Source of the DNA: Nitrospirae bacterium 13_2_20CM_2_62_8 | GTDB lineage: Bacteria; Nitrospirota; Nitrospiria; Nitrospirales; Nitrospiraceae | Reading direction: 5' to 3' | DNA length: 52,516 nucleotides | NCBI GenBank assembly: GCA_001914955.1 | Contig: MNDM01000048.1 | Span: 1 to 52,516, forward strand | Program-made: the position numbers and the translations under genes | The notes under the pieces: generated by a model | Databases searched by the model: none | Told to the model about the DNA's origin: nothing | What the model saw: only the letters and a program-made list of their open reading frames with translations | Shown here: positions 8,682 through 17,507 of the stretch, one piece after another | Position numbering within the stretch: position 1 is the stretch's first letter | How the letters are laid out: each line of letters opens with the position of its first letter

Positions 8682-9650
8682 ATGAGTACCAAAGAGAGCG
8701 AACGAAGACGGGTGGACTCTGCCACCGTCGCTCCTGGTGCCGGGGCTCTCAAGGATTCGCCGGCGGTTGAGCGAGCATTAGGGCGAAGCAAGCTCTACCT
8801 CCTTGTCTCCTGGAGTATGTTGTATCCGGAGGATGATGAATTTCTGGACTATCTGCAGTGCGGAGAGTTCGTGGAAGATGGGCGCTCTGCCCTTGCCAGT
8901 CTCATCGCCGCCCTCGATAGCATCGGAGGAGAACGGGCCAGGTCGAAACTGACCGCGCTGTCGCAATACTTGGATCAGATCGAAGGGTGGGTCGCCACCG
9001 AGTGTGCGAACTGGCAAGTGACCGACCTCCAATCCGAACACCGACGAGTCTTCAGTAACGTCATTACGCTGGACTGTCCCCCCTACGAAACCCTCTTCGG
9101 CAATGATCACGTCTTCGGGCAAGCCCACGTCATGGGTGATATCGCCGGGTTCTACAAGGCGTTCGGCGTGGAGCTGTCACAAGACGTCCACGAGCGTATG
9201 GACCATCTGAGCGTGGAGTTGGAGTTCATGCATTTTCTCGCGTACAAGGAGTCGTATGCGCGCTGCCACGACGGGCCCGAGAAAACCCAGATCGTGGTGG
9301 ATGCCCAGAAAAAGTTCATCAAGGACCACATCGGACGGTGGGTGCCTCTCTTCTCGAAGATGTTGGTGAAAAAGGCGGACTCCGGCTTGTTCCGCTACAT
9401 GGCGGACTTCACGTCGGACTGGATTGATTTCGATGCGGCCTATTTAGGGGTCAACCCGCAGCCGTATTCGGAGGCCGAGTACCGGCCGGCGACGTTCAGT
9501 GCGCCGGAGGGGCAGACCTACGAGTGTGGCGCGCAGGATAAAGGGAACGAGTTGAACATGCTGCTGAACGAAGTGGGCGCGCAATCATTCATGGATCAGA
9601 AGGACAAGGACGGAGAGAAAGACGAGTCGGGACCTGTGGGGACTGCATAA
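8682..9650 (+). CDS. TorD/NarJ-family molybdoenzyme chaperone
   Basis: About 322 residues from ATG 8682. An in-frame TTG at 8610 would add 24 residues with no family match, but the start is not certain. The core resembles TorD/DmsD/NarJ chaperones, which bind the apo-form and signal peptide of molybdenum-cofactor oxidoreductases until cofactor is inserted. Visible family-like features are an all-helical core, CPPYETLFG near residues 128-136, and the helix MDHLSVELEFMHFLAYKE, which matches the conserved E-(L/F)-MxxL region of NarJ. The C terminus is an acidic, lysine-rich tail. nxrC follows after 56 bases in the same unit. The likely client is the nitrite oxidoreductase catalytic subunit encoded elsewhere; this is inferred. 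Confidence 0.85.
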   Translation: MSTKESERRRVDSATVAPGAGALKDSPAVERALGRSKLYLLVSWSMLYPEDDEFLDYLQCGEFVEDGRSALASLIAALDSIGGERARSKLTALSQYLDQIEGWVATECANWQVTDLQSEHRRVFSNVITLDCPPYETLFGNDHVFGQAHVMGDIAGFYKAFGVELSQDVHERMDHLSVELEFMHFLAYKESYARCHDGPEKTQIVVDAQKKFIKDHIGRWVPLFSKMLVKKADSGLFRYMADFTSDWIDFDAAYLGVNPQPYSEAEYRPATFSAPEGQTYECGAQDKGNELNMLLNEVGAQSFMDQKDKDGEKDESGPVGTA

Positions 9651-9706
9651 TGATTGTCCATCTTCATCGGTCATTAATCCTTTAATCGAGAGGAGGGCAT
9701 ATTCAT

Positions 9707-10660
9707 ATGAGTGTAGTACAGACACGCGATAGACGACTGGTGTTCGGCATCCTTCTCTCTGCTCTGGTTGTCGGCTTTCTGTTGACGCTGGGGCAGGTGC
9801 CTCTTGCAGTGAGCCAGCCGGTTGCCATTCCAGTAAAGGCGATCAAGGGGCCGATCCCGATGGATGGCGCCAACCCCATCTGGGAAGGTGTGCCGGGTGT
9901 CGTGGTGCCGCTCAGCGGACAAACGATCACCACGCCGATGCATCCGAACATTTCCGTGAAATCCGTCTTTGTCAAGGCGGTGACGAATGGAAAGGAGCTC
10001 GGCTTTCGGCTGGACTGGATGGATCAGACGTTGAACAATACCACCATCGGGCCACAGGACTTCCGCGATCAGGCTGCGCTCCAGTTCCCGGTCAACACAT
10101 CGGGCGCGCCTCCGTTCCAGTGCATGGGCCAGTCCGGCGGAACCGTTAATATCTGGCGCTGGAATGCAGAATGGCAGAAGGACCTCGGCAAGGACAGTGC
10201 CGGGATTTGGGACGTCGATGACCAGTACCCCGGCATTTTCTGGGATTACTACTTTGAGGAGCCAGCCGGTGGGGTGACGTATCCAGACCGAATCGGCCGG
10301 AGCCTGGGTCCCTTCAATCCCGGTATTTGGTCGGGGAACATCATGTCTGACCCGACCCTCCGTGTGAGCTCAGTTGAAGACCTCAACGCAAACGGGTTCA
10401 GCACGCTGACCACGCAGGCCCACCAGGATGTGATCGGAAACGGCTTGTGGGAGCCGGCCGGTTCCATTAAGGGCGGGTGCTGCACCGGTCCCACCTGGAG
10501 GATTGTGGTGAAGCGCGCGTTGACCACCAGTGATCCCAACGATGTCCAATTCAAAGCCGGCGCTACGGTACCGATCGCGTTTGCGGTGTGGGACGGGGCC
10601 AACGTCGAGCGGAATGGCATGAAGGGGATCTCGACCTGGTTTACGCTGAAATTACCCTGA
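9707..10660 (+). CDS. nxrC: NxrC-like haem b gamma subunit of nitrite oxidoreductase
   Basis: 317 residues of the ethylbenzene-dehydrogenase-related haem-binding family, which supplies the haem b gamma subunit of periplasmic molybdoenzymes and takes electrons from the beta subunit. A strong AGGAGG lies ten bases before the ATG. Residues 1-36 form a signal peptide (hydrophobic core near 12-30, AVS before the likely cut). Known relatives use Met and Lys as axial haem ligands; the candidates here are M140 in QCMGQ and K269 in RIVVKR. SSVEDLNANGFSTL and the C-terminal AFAVWDG and WFTLKLP are also family-like. It follows the chaperone gene and is closed by a terminator. Subunits alpha and beta are not in this window. 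Confidence 0.82.
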   Translation: MSVVQTRDRRLVFGILLSALVVGFLLTLGQVPLAVSQPVAIPVKAIKGPIPMDGANPIWEGVPGVVVPLSGQTITTPMHPNISVKSVFVKAVTNGKELGFRLDWMDQTLNNTTIGPQDFRDQAALQFPVNTSGAPPFQCMGQSGGTVNIWRWNAEWQKDLGKDSAGIWDVDDQYPGIFWDYYFEEPAGGVTYPDRIGRSLGPFNPGIWSGNIMSDPTLRVSSVEDLNANGFSTLTTQAHQDVIGNGLWEPAGSIKGGCCTGPTWRIVVKRALTTSDPNDVQFKAGATVPIAFAVWDGANVERNGMKGISTWFTLKLP

Positions 10661-10733
10661 GGCACTCTTGCCCTGTCTAGGGCAGGGTCGTTGACCGGAG
10701 AAGGGTTCCTTTCCGGGAGACGGAAGTCTGACG

Positions 10734-10787
10734 AAAAGCCCCGAGTCATCCGTCGGTAGAGGCGGAGAGGTGATTCGGGGCTTTTTG
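10734..10787 (+). terminator. Rho-independent terminator after nxrC
   Basis: A 15-bp stem pairs AAAAGCCCCGAGTCA (10734-10748) with TGATTCGGGGCTTTT (10771-10785), with one G-U pair, and continues into a T run. It closes the chaperone/nxrC unit. The A run on the other side means it could also work on the minus strand. Confidence 0.9.
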
Positions 10788-10876
10788 CTGTCGGCCGCTG
10801 GCGATACAGTGTTGCGCATCGGCGAGAATGTCTCGCAAGCCTTTTCAAAATAAGTCGAATTGGCGCCCAGACACGG

Positions 10877-10906
10877 TTGCATTTGGAAGCTCGGAGGGTG
10901 TATAAA
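10877..10906 (+). promoter_or_regulatory. Putative promoter of the radical SAM gene
   Basis: TTGCAT at 10877-10882, an 18-base spacer and TATAAA at 10901-10906. It lies 60 bases before the start and behind the nxrC terminator. Nothing else was seen in the 305-base gap from 10661 to 10965. Confidence 0.5.
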
Positions 10907-10965
10907 AAGCCTTAGACGCTGGCTTGTGAAGCCATGTCCGAGCACACAGTCGTTCGGCTTCCCTT

Positions 10966-12747
10966 ATGAAAGTATCCCTCCTATTTCCGCCGACCTGGCA
11001 CCCTTCCCAGCCCTACCTGAGCCTGCCCTCGCTCACCGGTTTTCTGGCTCAGGCCGGCATCAAGAATGTGACCCAGCGTGACCTCGGCATTGAACTGCTC
11101 GACACCGTCCTCACTCAACAGTATGGGGAGGAGGTGTATGCCCGGCTGGTGGAGAAGGCCAAGAAGCTTGAGCGAGAGCGGACTGGCGAGACGGGTCCGT
11201 CAAGCGCGGAGCATTACACGCGTGTGGTCGAGGCGCTGGACCGGTTCCCGTATCTCATCGATCGGATCGAACCGGCCAAACACTCCCTGCGAGGGGAGGA
11301 GTTCTACGAGCTCGATCGCTATCGCGAAGGTCTCTTTCTGATCGACAAGTGGCTGGAGCTGGTCTCGACACTCTACTTTCCGACACGCATGACGGTTGTC
11401 GACAACCAGTTCAGCAGCTATTCCATCTATTCGTCGAAAGATATTGCGAAAGCGATCCGGGACGAAGAGCAGAATCCATACATTGAATTGATCAGGGCGC
11501 ACATCCTGCCCTCGATTCTTGCGGAGCAGCCTGATCTGGTCGGCGTGTCGATCACCGCGACCTCCCAGATCATTCCCGGTCTGACGCTCTGCCGACTCAT
11601 CAAAGAGACGAGCCCTACAGTCCATCTGACCATCGGCGGCAGTATTTTCACCCGGCTGGTGGATAACCTGCGTCGGTGCGCCTCATTGTTTGACTTGACC
11701 GATGACTTCATCGTCTTCGAGGGAGAGACCGCTCTGCTCGAATTGATCAATCAGTTGGATGGCAAACGCGATTTTTCCAAGGTGCCGAATCTCATCTACC
11801 GAGAGAGCGGAAAAATCACGGTCAATCAGCCGTTTTACTCGGAGAATATCAACGACCTGCCCGCGCCGAACTATGACGGATTTCCTCTCCGACGGTACCT
11901 GGCGCCGGAGACGGTCTTGCCCGTTCAGTTTTCCAGGGGGTGCTATTACAAGGATTGCGCCTTTTGCGCGTTAACCCTCGATCACCAGAATTTCAGGCAG
12001 AAGGACCCGGGCAAGACGGCCGACGATTTGCAGATGCTCTCGGAGAAGTATCACACCCCCTATTTTTTCTTCACCGACGAATGCCTGGCGTTGTCCCCGA
12101 CGAAGCGGTTGTGCCAGCAGATCCTTGGCAGGAACCTGCATATTCAATGGACCGCTGAAATGCGGTTTGAAAAGAACCTGTCGCGGGAACTGCTGACGCA
12201 GATGCGCGATGCCGGCTGCCTGAAGATCGTGTTCGGTCTCGAGTCGTTCAATCAGCGGGTGATGGACTTCATGAAGAAAGGCATCACGCAGGCCAGCGTC
12301 CGGCGCGTGACCGAGGACTGTCTGGATCTCGGCGTGGCGATTCATTGCTACATCATCGTCGGATTCCCCACAGAGACAGAGGAAGAAGCCCTCGAGACGA
12401 TGGACTTCATCGTCAGCAACACCCGCCTGCATGATTCCTACGGGTTCTCCTGCCAGCCATGCCTGTTCGATCTGGAGAAAGAAGCGCCCATCATGAGCGA
12501 TCCGGGCAGTTACGGAATCCGGCGCATCATGCGGCCTGTTTCAGAGGATCTGAGCTTGGGGTTCTTCTATGAAGTCCAGGAAGGCATGGTCCCGGACCAG
12601 GCGGAGAGGGTGTACCAGCATGTCTATGAAAAGGTGAGTGAAGTCGTGTGTGAGCTGCCGTTCAATTATTCGATGGCGGACGGTCTCTTGTATATCGCCC
12701 GGGCAAAGGCACAGGCCCAGAGGGTCCCGCAGCCCACTGGCTCCTGA
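10966..12747 (+). CDS. B12-binding-type radical SAM protein
   Basis: 593 residues. The N-terminal 300 residues resemble the Rossmann-like B12-binding domain of class B radical SAM enzymes (LVGVSITATSQIIPG, LTIGGS), although the classic DxHxxG cobalamin-ligand motif was not seen. The radical SAM part begins with SRGCYYKDCAFC near residues 323-334; its C-x4-C-x2-C spacing matches the RGCYWGKCTFC-type subgroup. A GFPTETEEEA strand and a helical C-terminal part follow. The substrate is unknown; relatives include methyltransferases and peptide-modifying enzymes. It sits alone between the terminator after nxrC and the next promoter, inside the accessory region, so a part in making a cofactor or modifying a residue is possible but unproven. 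Confidence 0.85.
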   Translation: MKVSLLFPPTWHPSQPYLSLPSLTGFLAQAGIKNVTQRDLGIELLDTVLTQQYGEEVYARLVEKAKKLERERTGETGPSSAEHYTRVVEALDRFPYLIDRIEPAKHSLRGEEFYELDRYREGLFLIDKWLELVSTLYFPTRMTVVDNQFSSYSIYSSKDIAKAIRDEEQNPYIELIRAHILPSILAEQPDLVGVSITATSQIIPGLTLCRLIKETSPTVHLTIGGSIFTRLVDNLRRCASLFDLTDDFIVFEGETALLELINQLDGKRDFSKVPNLIYRESGKITVNQPFYSENINDLPAPNYDGFPLRRYLAPETVLPVQFSRGCYYKDCAFCALTLDHQNFRQKDPGKTADDLQMLSEKYHTPYFFFTDECLALSPTKRLCQQILGRNLHIQWTAEMRFEKNLSRELLTQMRDAGCLKIVFGLESFNQRVMDFMKKGITQASVRRVTEDCLDLGVAIHCYIIVGFPTETEEEALETMDFIVSNTRLHDSYGFSCQPCLFDLEKEAPIMSDPGSYGIRRIMRPVSEDLSLGFFYEVQEGMVPDQAERVYQHVYEKVSEVVCELPFNYSMADGLLYIARAKAQAQRVPQPTGS

Positions 12748-12810
12748 GTCGGGTTCGCATTCCAGAGGGAGATACGTACTCTTCGCGGCGCAGACGAGGC
12801 CGTGAGCCGG

Positions 12811-12840
12811 TTGACGGGGTTGGATTCTTCTGGATATAAT
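12811..12840 (+). promoter_or_regulatory. Sigma-70-type promoter of the membrane protein/TPR/tatA/NHL/NxrC-like unit
   Basis: TTGACG at 12811-12816, an 18-base spacer and a perfect TATAAT at 12835-12840. It lies 47 bases before the membrane-protein start and heads a five-gene unit. Confidence 0.72.
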
Positions 12841-12887
12841 CCGACGCTCAAACGTGCAGAACATGGGGAAAGGGGCTGTGCGGAATC

Positions 12888-14003
12888 ATGGCAGGTTCGG
12901 AGGCGTTGGAGAAAGGGGGGGGAAGAGTTGAAGAGCAGGGGATGCTCTTCGAGTACACGGTTAAACTCCTCCTGGTAGCGGGGTTCCTCGAGCTCGTCCT
13001 CTATCGTCTCATCTCCCGACTCGGCATGCATCTGAGCAAGGTGGCGGAGAAGCACGAGTCGGTCCGCCTGACGTTCAAGGGCTTGTCATCCATCGGGTTC
13101 ACGCTGCTGAACTTCGTCTCGCTGCTTCTCTTTCTCGCCTTCTTTCTCCTGCTGTTCAACAAGCTCCGGGCCGTCGGAGTCGGACGGTACGACGGGCTGC
13201 TCATTCCGTCCGTGTCCCTCCTGTTGGTCCTGACCGTGGCGTTTCTGGTGTTTCCTCCCGCGATGCTCGGGTCGGTGGTGTATAACGTCGTGACCCTGGC
13301 CGTGCTGGTGATTCTGGTGTTCGAGTATCTCAGGACGCACCCGTCCAGGGTGCAACGCGCGATGGTATCGTGCTACTTCCTCGGGGTCACCGGATGGCTC
13401 TATTACCAGATTCTTTCCACCACCTATGGCCTTCTCGGTCTGGCGGCGGTCCCGCCGCTCGTTCATGAGATCAATCGGGCTGGAGAAGCCATGATGGTGG
13501 GGTCCAGCATTCTGGTCTTCTGGGCCTATGGGGGAACTCCCCTGTGGACCAAGAACAGACGCCAGCAGCGCAGGGCCGCGACGTTTGCGTTTGTCGGAGG
13601 CGGAGCCTTTCTCGCGCTCCTCTTTCTGGATTATTTTCTGGGGCTGTATGACCCGGCGTTGGCCGGGAGTATCCGAAAAGCCGGCGAAGGGATCGGCTGG
13701 ATCTTTCAAATGGGGATGGGCTACACGTTCTATTTGCCCTTTGCGTTCTATGTGACCGGCCTGCTCTGCTGGGGGTACACCGTGGTGAAGTTGGTCACTC
13801 TCGGCCGGATGGCGGGCTTCGGCCTGGGATTGATGTTCATGGCCGGCTATGCGCTCCAGCTCTCGCATCTGTCCCTCATGGTCGTGCTGGGGCTGATGCT
13901 CCTCAACCTGGACCGACGACGGCCGGTGGCCGTGCTCGGCGAGCCGGGACAAGCAAGCCAGCTCGCCACGACAGGGTCGCCGATCCTCGGTGAACAGACG
14001 TAA
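12888..14003 (+). CDS. Polytopic inner-membrane protein of unknown function
   Basis: 371 residues with about nine or ten hydrophobic segments, at roughly 20-40, 65-92, 104-124, 125-147, 157-178, 195-215, 230-252, 270-298 and 305-340. No cysteine-based metal site, haem motif or transporter signature was recognised. Scattered histidines occur in or near helices (VHEINRAGEA, LQLSHLSL) and could be haem ligands, but this is speculation. The start is uncertain: ATG 12888 gives a charged leader, while ATG 12942 (MLFEYTVK) begins at the first helix. The TPR gene follows after 22 bases, so the two are probably co-transcribed with tatA. A membrane quinone or electron-transfer partner is one possibility. 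Confidence 0.75.
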   Translation: MAGSEALEKGGGRVEEQGMLFEYTVKLLLVAGFLELVLYRLISRLGMHLSKVAEKHESVRLTFKGLSSIGFTLLNFVSLLLFLAFFLLLFNKLRAVGVGRYDGLLIPSVSLLLVLTVAFLVFPPAMLGSVVYNVVTLAVLVILVFEYLRTHPSRVQRAMVSCYFLGVTGWLYYQILSTTYGLLGLAAVPPLVHEINRAGEAMMVGSSILVFWAYGGTPLWTKNRRQQRRAATFAFVGGGAFLALLFLDYFLGLYDPALAGSIRKAGEGIGWIFQMGMGYTFYLPFAFYVTGLLCWGYTVVKLVTLGRMAGFGLGLMFMAGYALQLSHLSLMVVLGLMLLNLDRRRPVAVLGEPGQASQLATTGSPILGEQT

Positions 14004-14025
14004 GGCACGACAGTAGGCACAGGCG

Positions 14026-14838
14026 ATGAGTGAACAGGACGTCACGAAGCCGACCGAGCAGGGCGGCGCGACCGTTGAGCAGCCGGAGCAGCCCCTTGCG
14101 CCCGACGAGGAGATCGCCGAGCTGGAAAAGCTGCTGGGGACGGAGCCGGATGATTTTCAGGCTCGCTGCCGTCTCGGTGAGCTGTATTTCAGCAAAGGAC
14201 GGCTGGACGATGCGCTGACCGAGGTCAAAAAGTCGATCGAGATGGCGGAGGGCCTTCGGGCTGAAATGAACCGCTCCCTGGCGATGTACTATTCGAACCT
14301 CGGGACCATCTATGCGACGAAAAGCATGGTCGAAGAAGCGGAAGCGCAGTTCAAGCGAGCGCTCGAGCTCAATTCCGGCGACGTCTTAGCCCTCTTCAAC
14401 CTCGGACGAGTCCATTCTGAGAAGCGGCAATTCTTGGAGTCCAAGACCTTTTACGAGCGACTGGTCGAAGCCACTCCCGAAGATCCGATCGCGTGGTATA
14501 ACCTCGCAGGGGTGTATGTCGAGCTGGATAATCCGGCAGTCTCGGATTACAACACGATCGACATGGCGATGCAGTGTTACCTGCGCACCCTCGAGCTGGA
14601 CCCCAAGCATTTGGAGGCCAGCTTCAAGTTGATGGACATCGCGCTCAACCACAAGAAAATAGACCTCGCCATCAAAGTGATGGAAGACGCAGTCGAGCAC
14701 AATCCGGATGAGCCGCTGGTCCATTACAACTTGATCAACGCGTATGAGAAGTGCAAAATGTTCGAGCAGGCCGAACAAGCCAGGAAACGGCTGAAGGACC
14801 GGTTCGCCAAGCGAACGAAGGACACCGGCAAGGCCTAA
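14026..14838 (+). CDS. Tetratricopeptide-repeat protein
   Basis: 270 residues with about five to six TPR units after an acidic, disordered first 30 residues. Typical pieces are AEAQFKRALELNSGDVLALF, ESKTFYERLVEATPEDPIAW and MAMQCYLRTLELDPKHLEA. There is no signal peptide or membrane helix, so it is probably cytoplasmic. TPR proteins scaffold complexes or help assembly. It sits between the membrane protein and tatA (18 bases before tatA), which suggests a part in assembling or exporting the redox complex, though its partner is unknown. The region near residues 165-180 (DNPAVSDYNTIDMA) is a longer loop between repeats. Confidence 0.85.
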   Translation: MSEQDVTKPTEQGGATVEQPEQPLAPDEEIAELEKLLGTEPDDFQARCRLGELYFSKGRLDDALTEVKKSIEMAEGLRAEMNRSLAMYYSNLGTIYATKSMVEEAEAQFKRALELNSGDVLALFNLGRVHSEKRQFLESKTFYERLVEATPEDPIAWYNLAGVYVELDNPAVSDYNTIDMAMQCYLRTLELDPKHLEASFKLMDIALNHKKIDLAIKVMEDAVEHNPDEPLVHYNLINAYEKCKMFEQAEQARKRLKDRFAKRTKDTGKA

Positions 14839-14856
14839 GAAGGAGAGTAAGCGACC

Positions 14857-15165
14857 ATGTTTGGGAGTATCGGGTTTACCGAGCTGATTCTGATTCTGTT
14901 CATCGTCTTGATCATTTTCGGGGCGGGAAAACTTCCCCAGCTTGGAGAGGGACTCGGAAAGGCCATCAAGGGATTCAAGAAGTCTGTGCACGAAGCGGAC
15001 GCCATCGAGGCGGAAGCGCAGGCCCAAGCTCAGGCGCAAGTGGCGGGCGCCCCCCAGGGGCAGGGGACGCAGATCCCTGCACAGGCCGGGGCGGCTGCGC
15101 CTCCGGCGGAGGCGTCACCGGCGGAACAGCCGGCGGCCTCGATGCCGCCTCCTTCGAAAGGATAA
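14857..15165 (+). CDS. tatA: Sec-independent translocase subunit TatA
   Basis: 102 residues with the classic TatA layout: a short N terminus, one membrane helix at about 6-22, the [14 protein letters not shown] hinge (residues 23-36), an amphipathic helix ([11 protein letters not shown]) and a low-complexity Ala/Gln/Pro-rich tail. TatA forms the pore that moves folded, cofactor-loaded proteins across the inner membrane. A clear AAGGAGA lies ten bases before the ATG. Its place within the gamma-subunit cluster, rather than with tatC, suggests dedicated export of a molybdoenzyme. TatB has the same fold, but the FGxGKLP hinge favours TatA. Confidence 0.93.
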   Translation: MFGSIGFTELILILFIVLIIFGAGKLPQLGEGLGKAIKGFKKSVHEADAIEAEAQAQAQAQVAGAPQGQGTQIPAQAGAAAPPAEASPAEQPAASMPPPSKG

Positions 15166-15231
15166 GAGACCGGGGTTGTCCGGCCCGGTGGTGATGCTGA
15201 GCCATCGCACTGCGGGCCGGAGGGAGTCGAG

Positions 15232-16485
15232 ATGGGAATCGGGGTCGAATTAGGCGTCGGGTATATTGAAACATTCGCCGGGAATGGCAAGGCCCGGAGC
15301 ACCGGGGATGGCAAACTGGCCGTCAAGGCGGGCATTCCTCTCCCGGTGCATGTCGCGGTGGATAAGGAGGAACGCTACCTGTACTTTGCGGAGTCCGGGT
15401 CGGATCGTGTGCGGCGGGTGGATTTGAAGGAAGGCACGCTCCACAATTTCGCGGGCATCGGGGAGACCTGCTACAGCGGGGATGGCGGGCCGTGCGGCGA
15501 GGCGGGTTTGTATCTTCCCCTCGGAGTCGCATTTGACTCTCGCAATGATCTCTACATCTGTGACTCGGGCAGCAATCGGATTCGGAAAGTCGACCACGAG
15601 ACCGGCGTCATTACCACCGTGGTCGGAACGGGGCAGTGGGGATTCAATGGGGATGGATCGGCCTTGGAGGTCAATCTGACCTACCCGGCCGGCATCGCGT
15701 TTGACGCGCACGACGTGATGTTGATCGTGGACACGCAAGCCCATCGAATTCGCCAATTCGATCCACGCACAGGTCGGGTGACCACGCTTGCCGGGACGTG
15801 GTCGGCTGAAGATGATGCGCGTGAACAACCCCTGGTGGCGAGGAATCTGGTCGTCCTGTCGGGCGATTCCATCGGCATCGATTTCAGCGATGACCACGGA
15901 TGGCTGAGACCTGAATGTTCCGACGGCCTGGACCTGTCCCTCTACCTGGATGACGGCCGGCCGGCGTTGGAAGCCAGACTCTACGATCTGGTCGGGATCG
16001 CCCTGGATAGTCGTGGAGACCTCTACGTCGTTGATAAAGGGAGCAACCGTGTGCGGAAAATCGATCGCACCACGGGGATCATCTCCACGGTAGCCGGGGT
16101 CTGTCGATACGGGTTTGACGGAGACGATAAACCGGCTGTGAAATCGATGCTGCATGCCCCTGAAGCGGTTGTGTGTGACCCGTCGGACAACCTGTACCTC
16201 TCGGATACGATGAATCATCGGGTCAGAAAAATTGACGCCAAGACCGGAATCATCACCACGGTGGCGGGCAACGGAGACAGCGGGTACGAGGACAAGAATA
16301 TGGGTGGGTGCGGCATGGCCAGATTCGTGGCCAAGGAAGCGGCCGGTATGATCAAGCATGGCGACGGCAGTCCGGCGATGGAAGCGGTGGTCAATTCGCC
16401 GGCCGGGTTGGCCTTTGACTCTCAAGGATGCCTGTACATCTGCGAGCGCGGCGAGAACAAGATCCGACGAGCCAGGTTATGGTAA
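15232..16485 (+). CDS. NHL-repeat beta-propeller protein
   Basis: 417 residues of NHL repeats. Blades alternate an NG-(x)-GDG-type turn (FAGNGKARSTGDG, GTGQWGFNGDG, YGFDGDD) with PxGVAFD strands and closing DSGSNRIRKVD-like segments; about six can be counted, with a longer insertion near residues 190-245. No signal peptide is visible from the start chosen; a GGAGG lies about eight bases upstream of this ATG. NHL propellers mediate protein contacts or, in some enzymes, catalysis. Several cysteines occur (CYSGDGGPC, GGCGM). It lies between tatA and the second NxrC-like gene. If the protein is periplasmic it would need non-classical export; otherwise it acts in the cytoplasm, perhaps in assembly. 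Confidence 0.85.
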   Translation: MGIGVELGVGYIETFAGNGKARSTGDGKLAVKAGIPLPVHVAVDKEERYLYFAESGSDRVRRVDLKEGTLHNFAGIGETCYSGDGGPCGEAGLYLPLGVAFDSRNDLYICDSGSNRIRKVDHETGVITTVVGTGQWGFNGDGSALEVNLTYPAGIAFDAHDVMLIVDTQAHRIRQFDPRTGRVTTLAGTWSAEDDAREQPLVARNLVVLSGDSIGIDFSDDHGWLRPECSDGLDLSLYLDDGRPALEARLYDLVGIALDSRGDLYVVDKGSNRVRKIDRTTGIISTVAGVCRYGFDGDDKPAVKSMLHAPEAVVCDPSDNLYLSDTMNHRVRKIDAKTGIITTVAGNGDSGYEDKNMGGCGMARFVAKEAAGMIKHGDGSPAMEAVVNSPAGLAFDSQGCLYICERGENKIRRARLW

Positions 16486-16579
16486 GCCTCGGCGACAGAG
16501 TTGTTCATGCGATCGATCACAAAGAGTGTCACGACGATCACACGACAAGGGGCTGAGCACGATCATATGGGGCTTCGGT

Positions 16580-17419
16580 ATGACACGAGTGGAGCCGTTG
16601 GGCCTCCGGTCTCATTCCATCATCTCTCTTCTGGCAGGCTTGCTGATCAGCGCTCTCCTTCTGGGGTGGTTGGGCATTCCGGTTGTCAGCTCTGAGGGAA
16701 TGTTCATCCGATCCCATCTGATGACGGGCGAGATCCCCTCCGCGCCTGATGATCCGGCGTGGGACAAGGTCCCGCCCATGACGCTGCCCCTCAGCGGTCA
16801 GGTCATCACGCGGCCCTCGTGGCCGGAACCGTCTGCGCGGGCCTTGGTGGTCCGCTCGGTTCACAACGGCACCGAGATCGCCTTCCTCCTCGAGTGGCAA
16901 GACAACACCAAGAACGACCGGTTGTCGCCCGGCACGTTCCGGGACGGGCTGGCGCTCGGACTCCCGCTGGGAGATGCGCCGGCCTTCTTCTGCATGGGGC
17001 AACTGGACCACTACATCAACATCTGGCATTGGAAAGCCGACTGGCAGAGCGATATCGACCGGAGGGCTGCCAGATCCACGGAAGGGAAACGAGAGGGCGG
17101 GGAGGTCCGCCGGTTCGAGGTCATCCCGAGGCGCTCCTCATCCGTGGAGGATCTGGTCGGGGGAGGCTTCAGCACGCTCACGACCAAGGTGGCCCAGGGC
17201 CGGATCCAGGGAAAGGCCACGTGGAAGGACGGCGTGTGGCGTGTGGTGATGAGAAGGCCGCTGGTCAGCGCTGATCCGGAAAACGAAGCCAGGTTGGAGC
17301 CGGGCCGTCTGCAGGCCATCGCGTTCGCCGTCTGGAATGGAGAAAACAAGGAGCGCAACGGCCAGAAGGCGGTTGCCCCGTGGTACCAACTCTCGATTGA
17401 TCCGGTTGCGAAACTGTGA
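16580..17419 (+). CDS. Second NxrC-like haem b subunit (divergent paralogue)
   Basis: 279 residues from ATG 16580, chosen because it starts the signal peptide (hydrophobic core about residues 14-32); the reading frame stays open upstream without family-like sequence. It is shorter than the first NxrC-like protein but follows it closely: PLSGQVITRP, EWQDNTKNDRLSPGTFRD, M139 in FCMGQ, INIWHWKADWQ, SSVEDLVGGGFSTL and AFAVWNG. The lysine expected as second axial haem ligand is replaced: VVMRRPL has R225 where the first copy has K269. It may bind haem through another residue, or not at all. It is the last gene of its unit, ahead of a terminator-like hairpin. Confidence 0.78.
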   Translation: MTRVEPLGLRSHSIISLLAGLLISALLLGWLGIPVVSSEGMFIRSHLMTGEIPSAPDDPAWDKVPPMTLPLSGQVITRPSWPEPSARALVVRSVHNGTEIAFLLEWQDNTKNDRLSPGTFRDGLALGLPLGDAPAFFCMGQLDHYINIWHWKADWQSDIDRRAARSTEGKREGGEVRRFEVIPRRSSSVEDLVGGGFSTLTTKVAQGRIQGKATWKDGVWRVVMRRPLVSADPENEARLEPGRLQAIAFAVWNGENKERNGQKAVAPWYQLSIDPVAKL

Positions 17420-17507
17420 TGATCAGTGCGCAGGCGTACGGGGCGTGACCCTGGCGCCACGCTGGGTCGGTGTTCGGGCGTGAATGGGAGGTGGGTGGGT
17501 CTCACAC

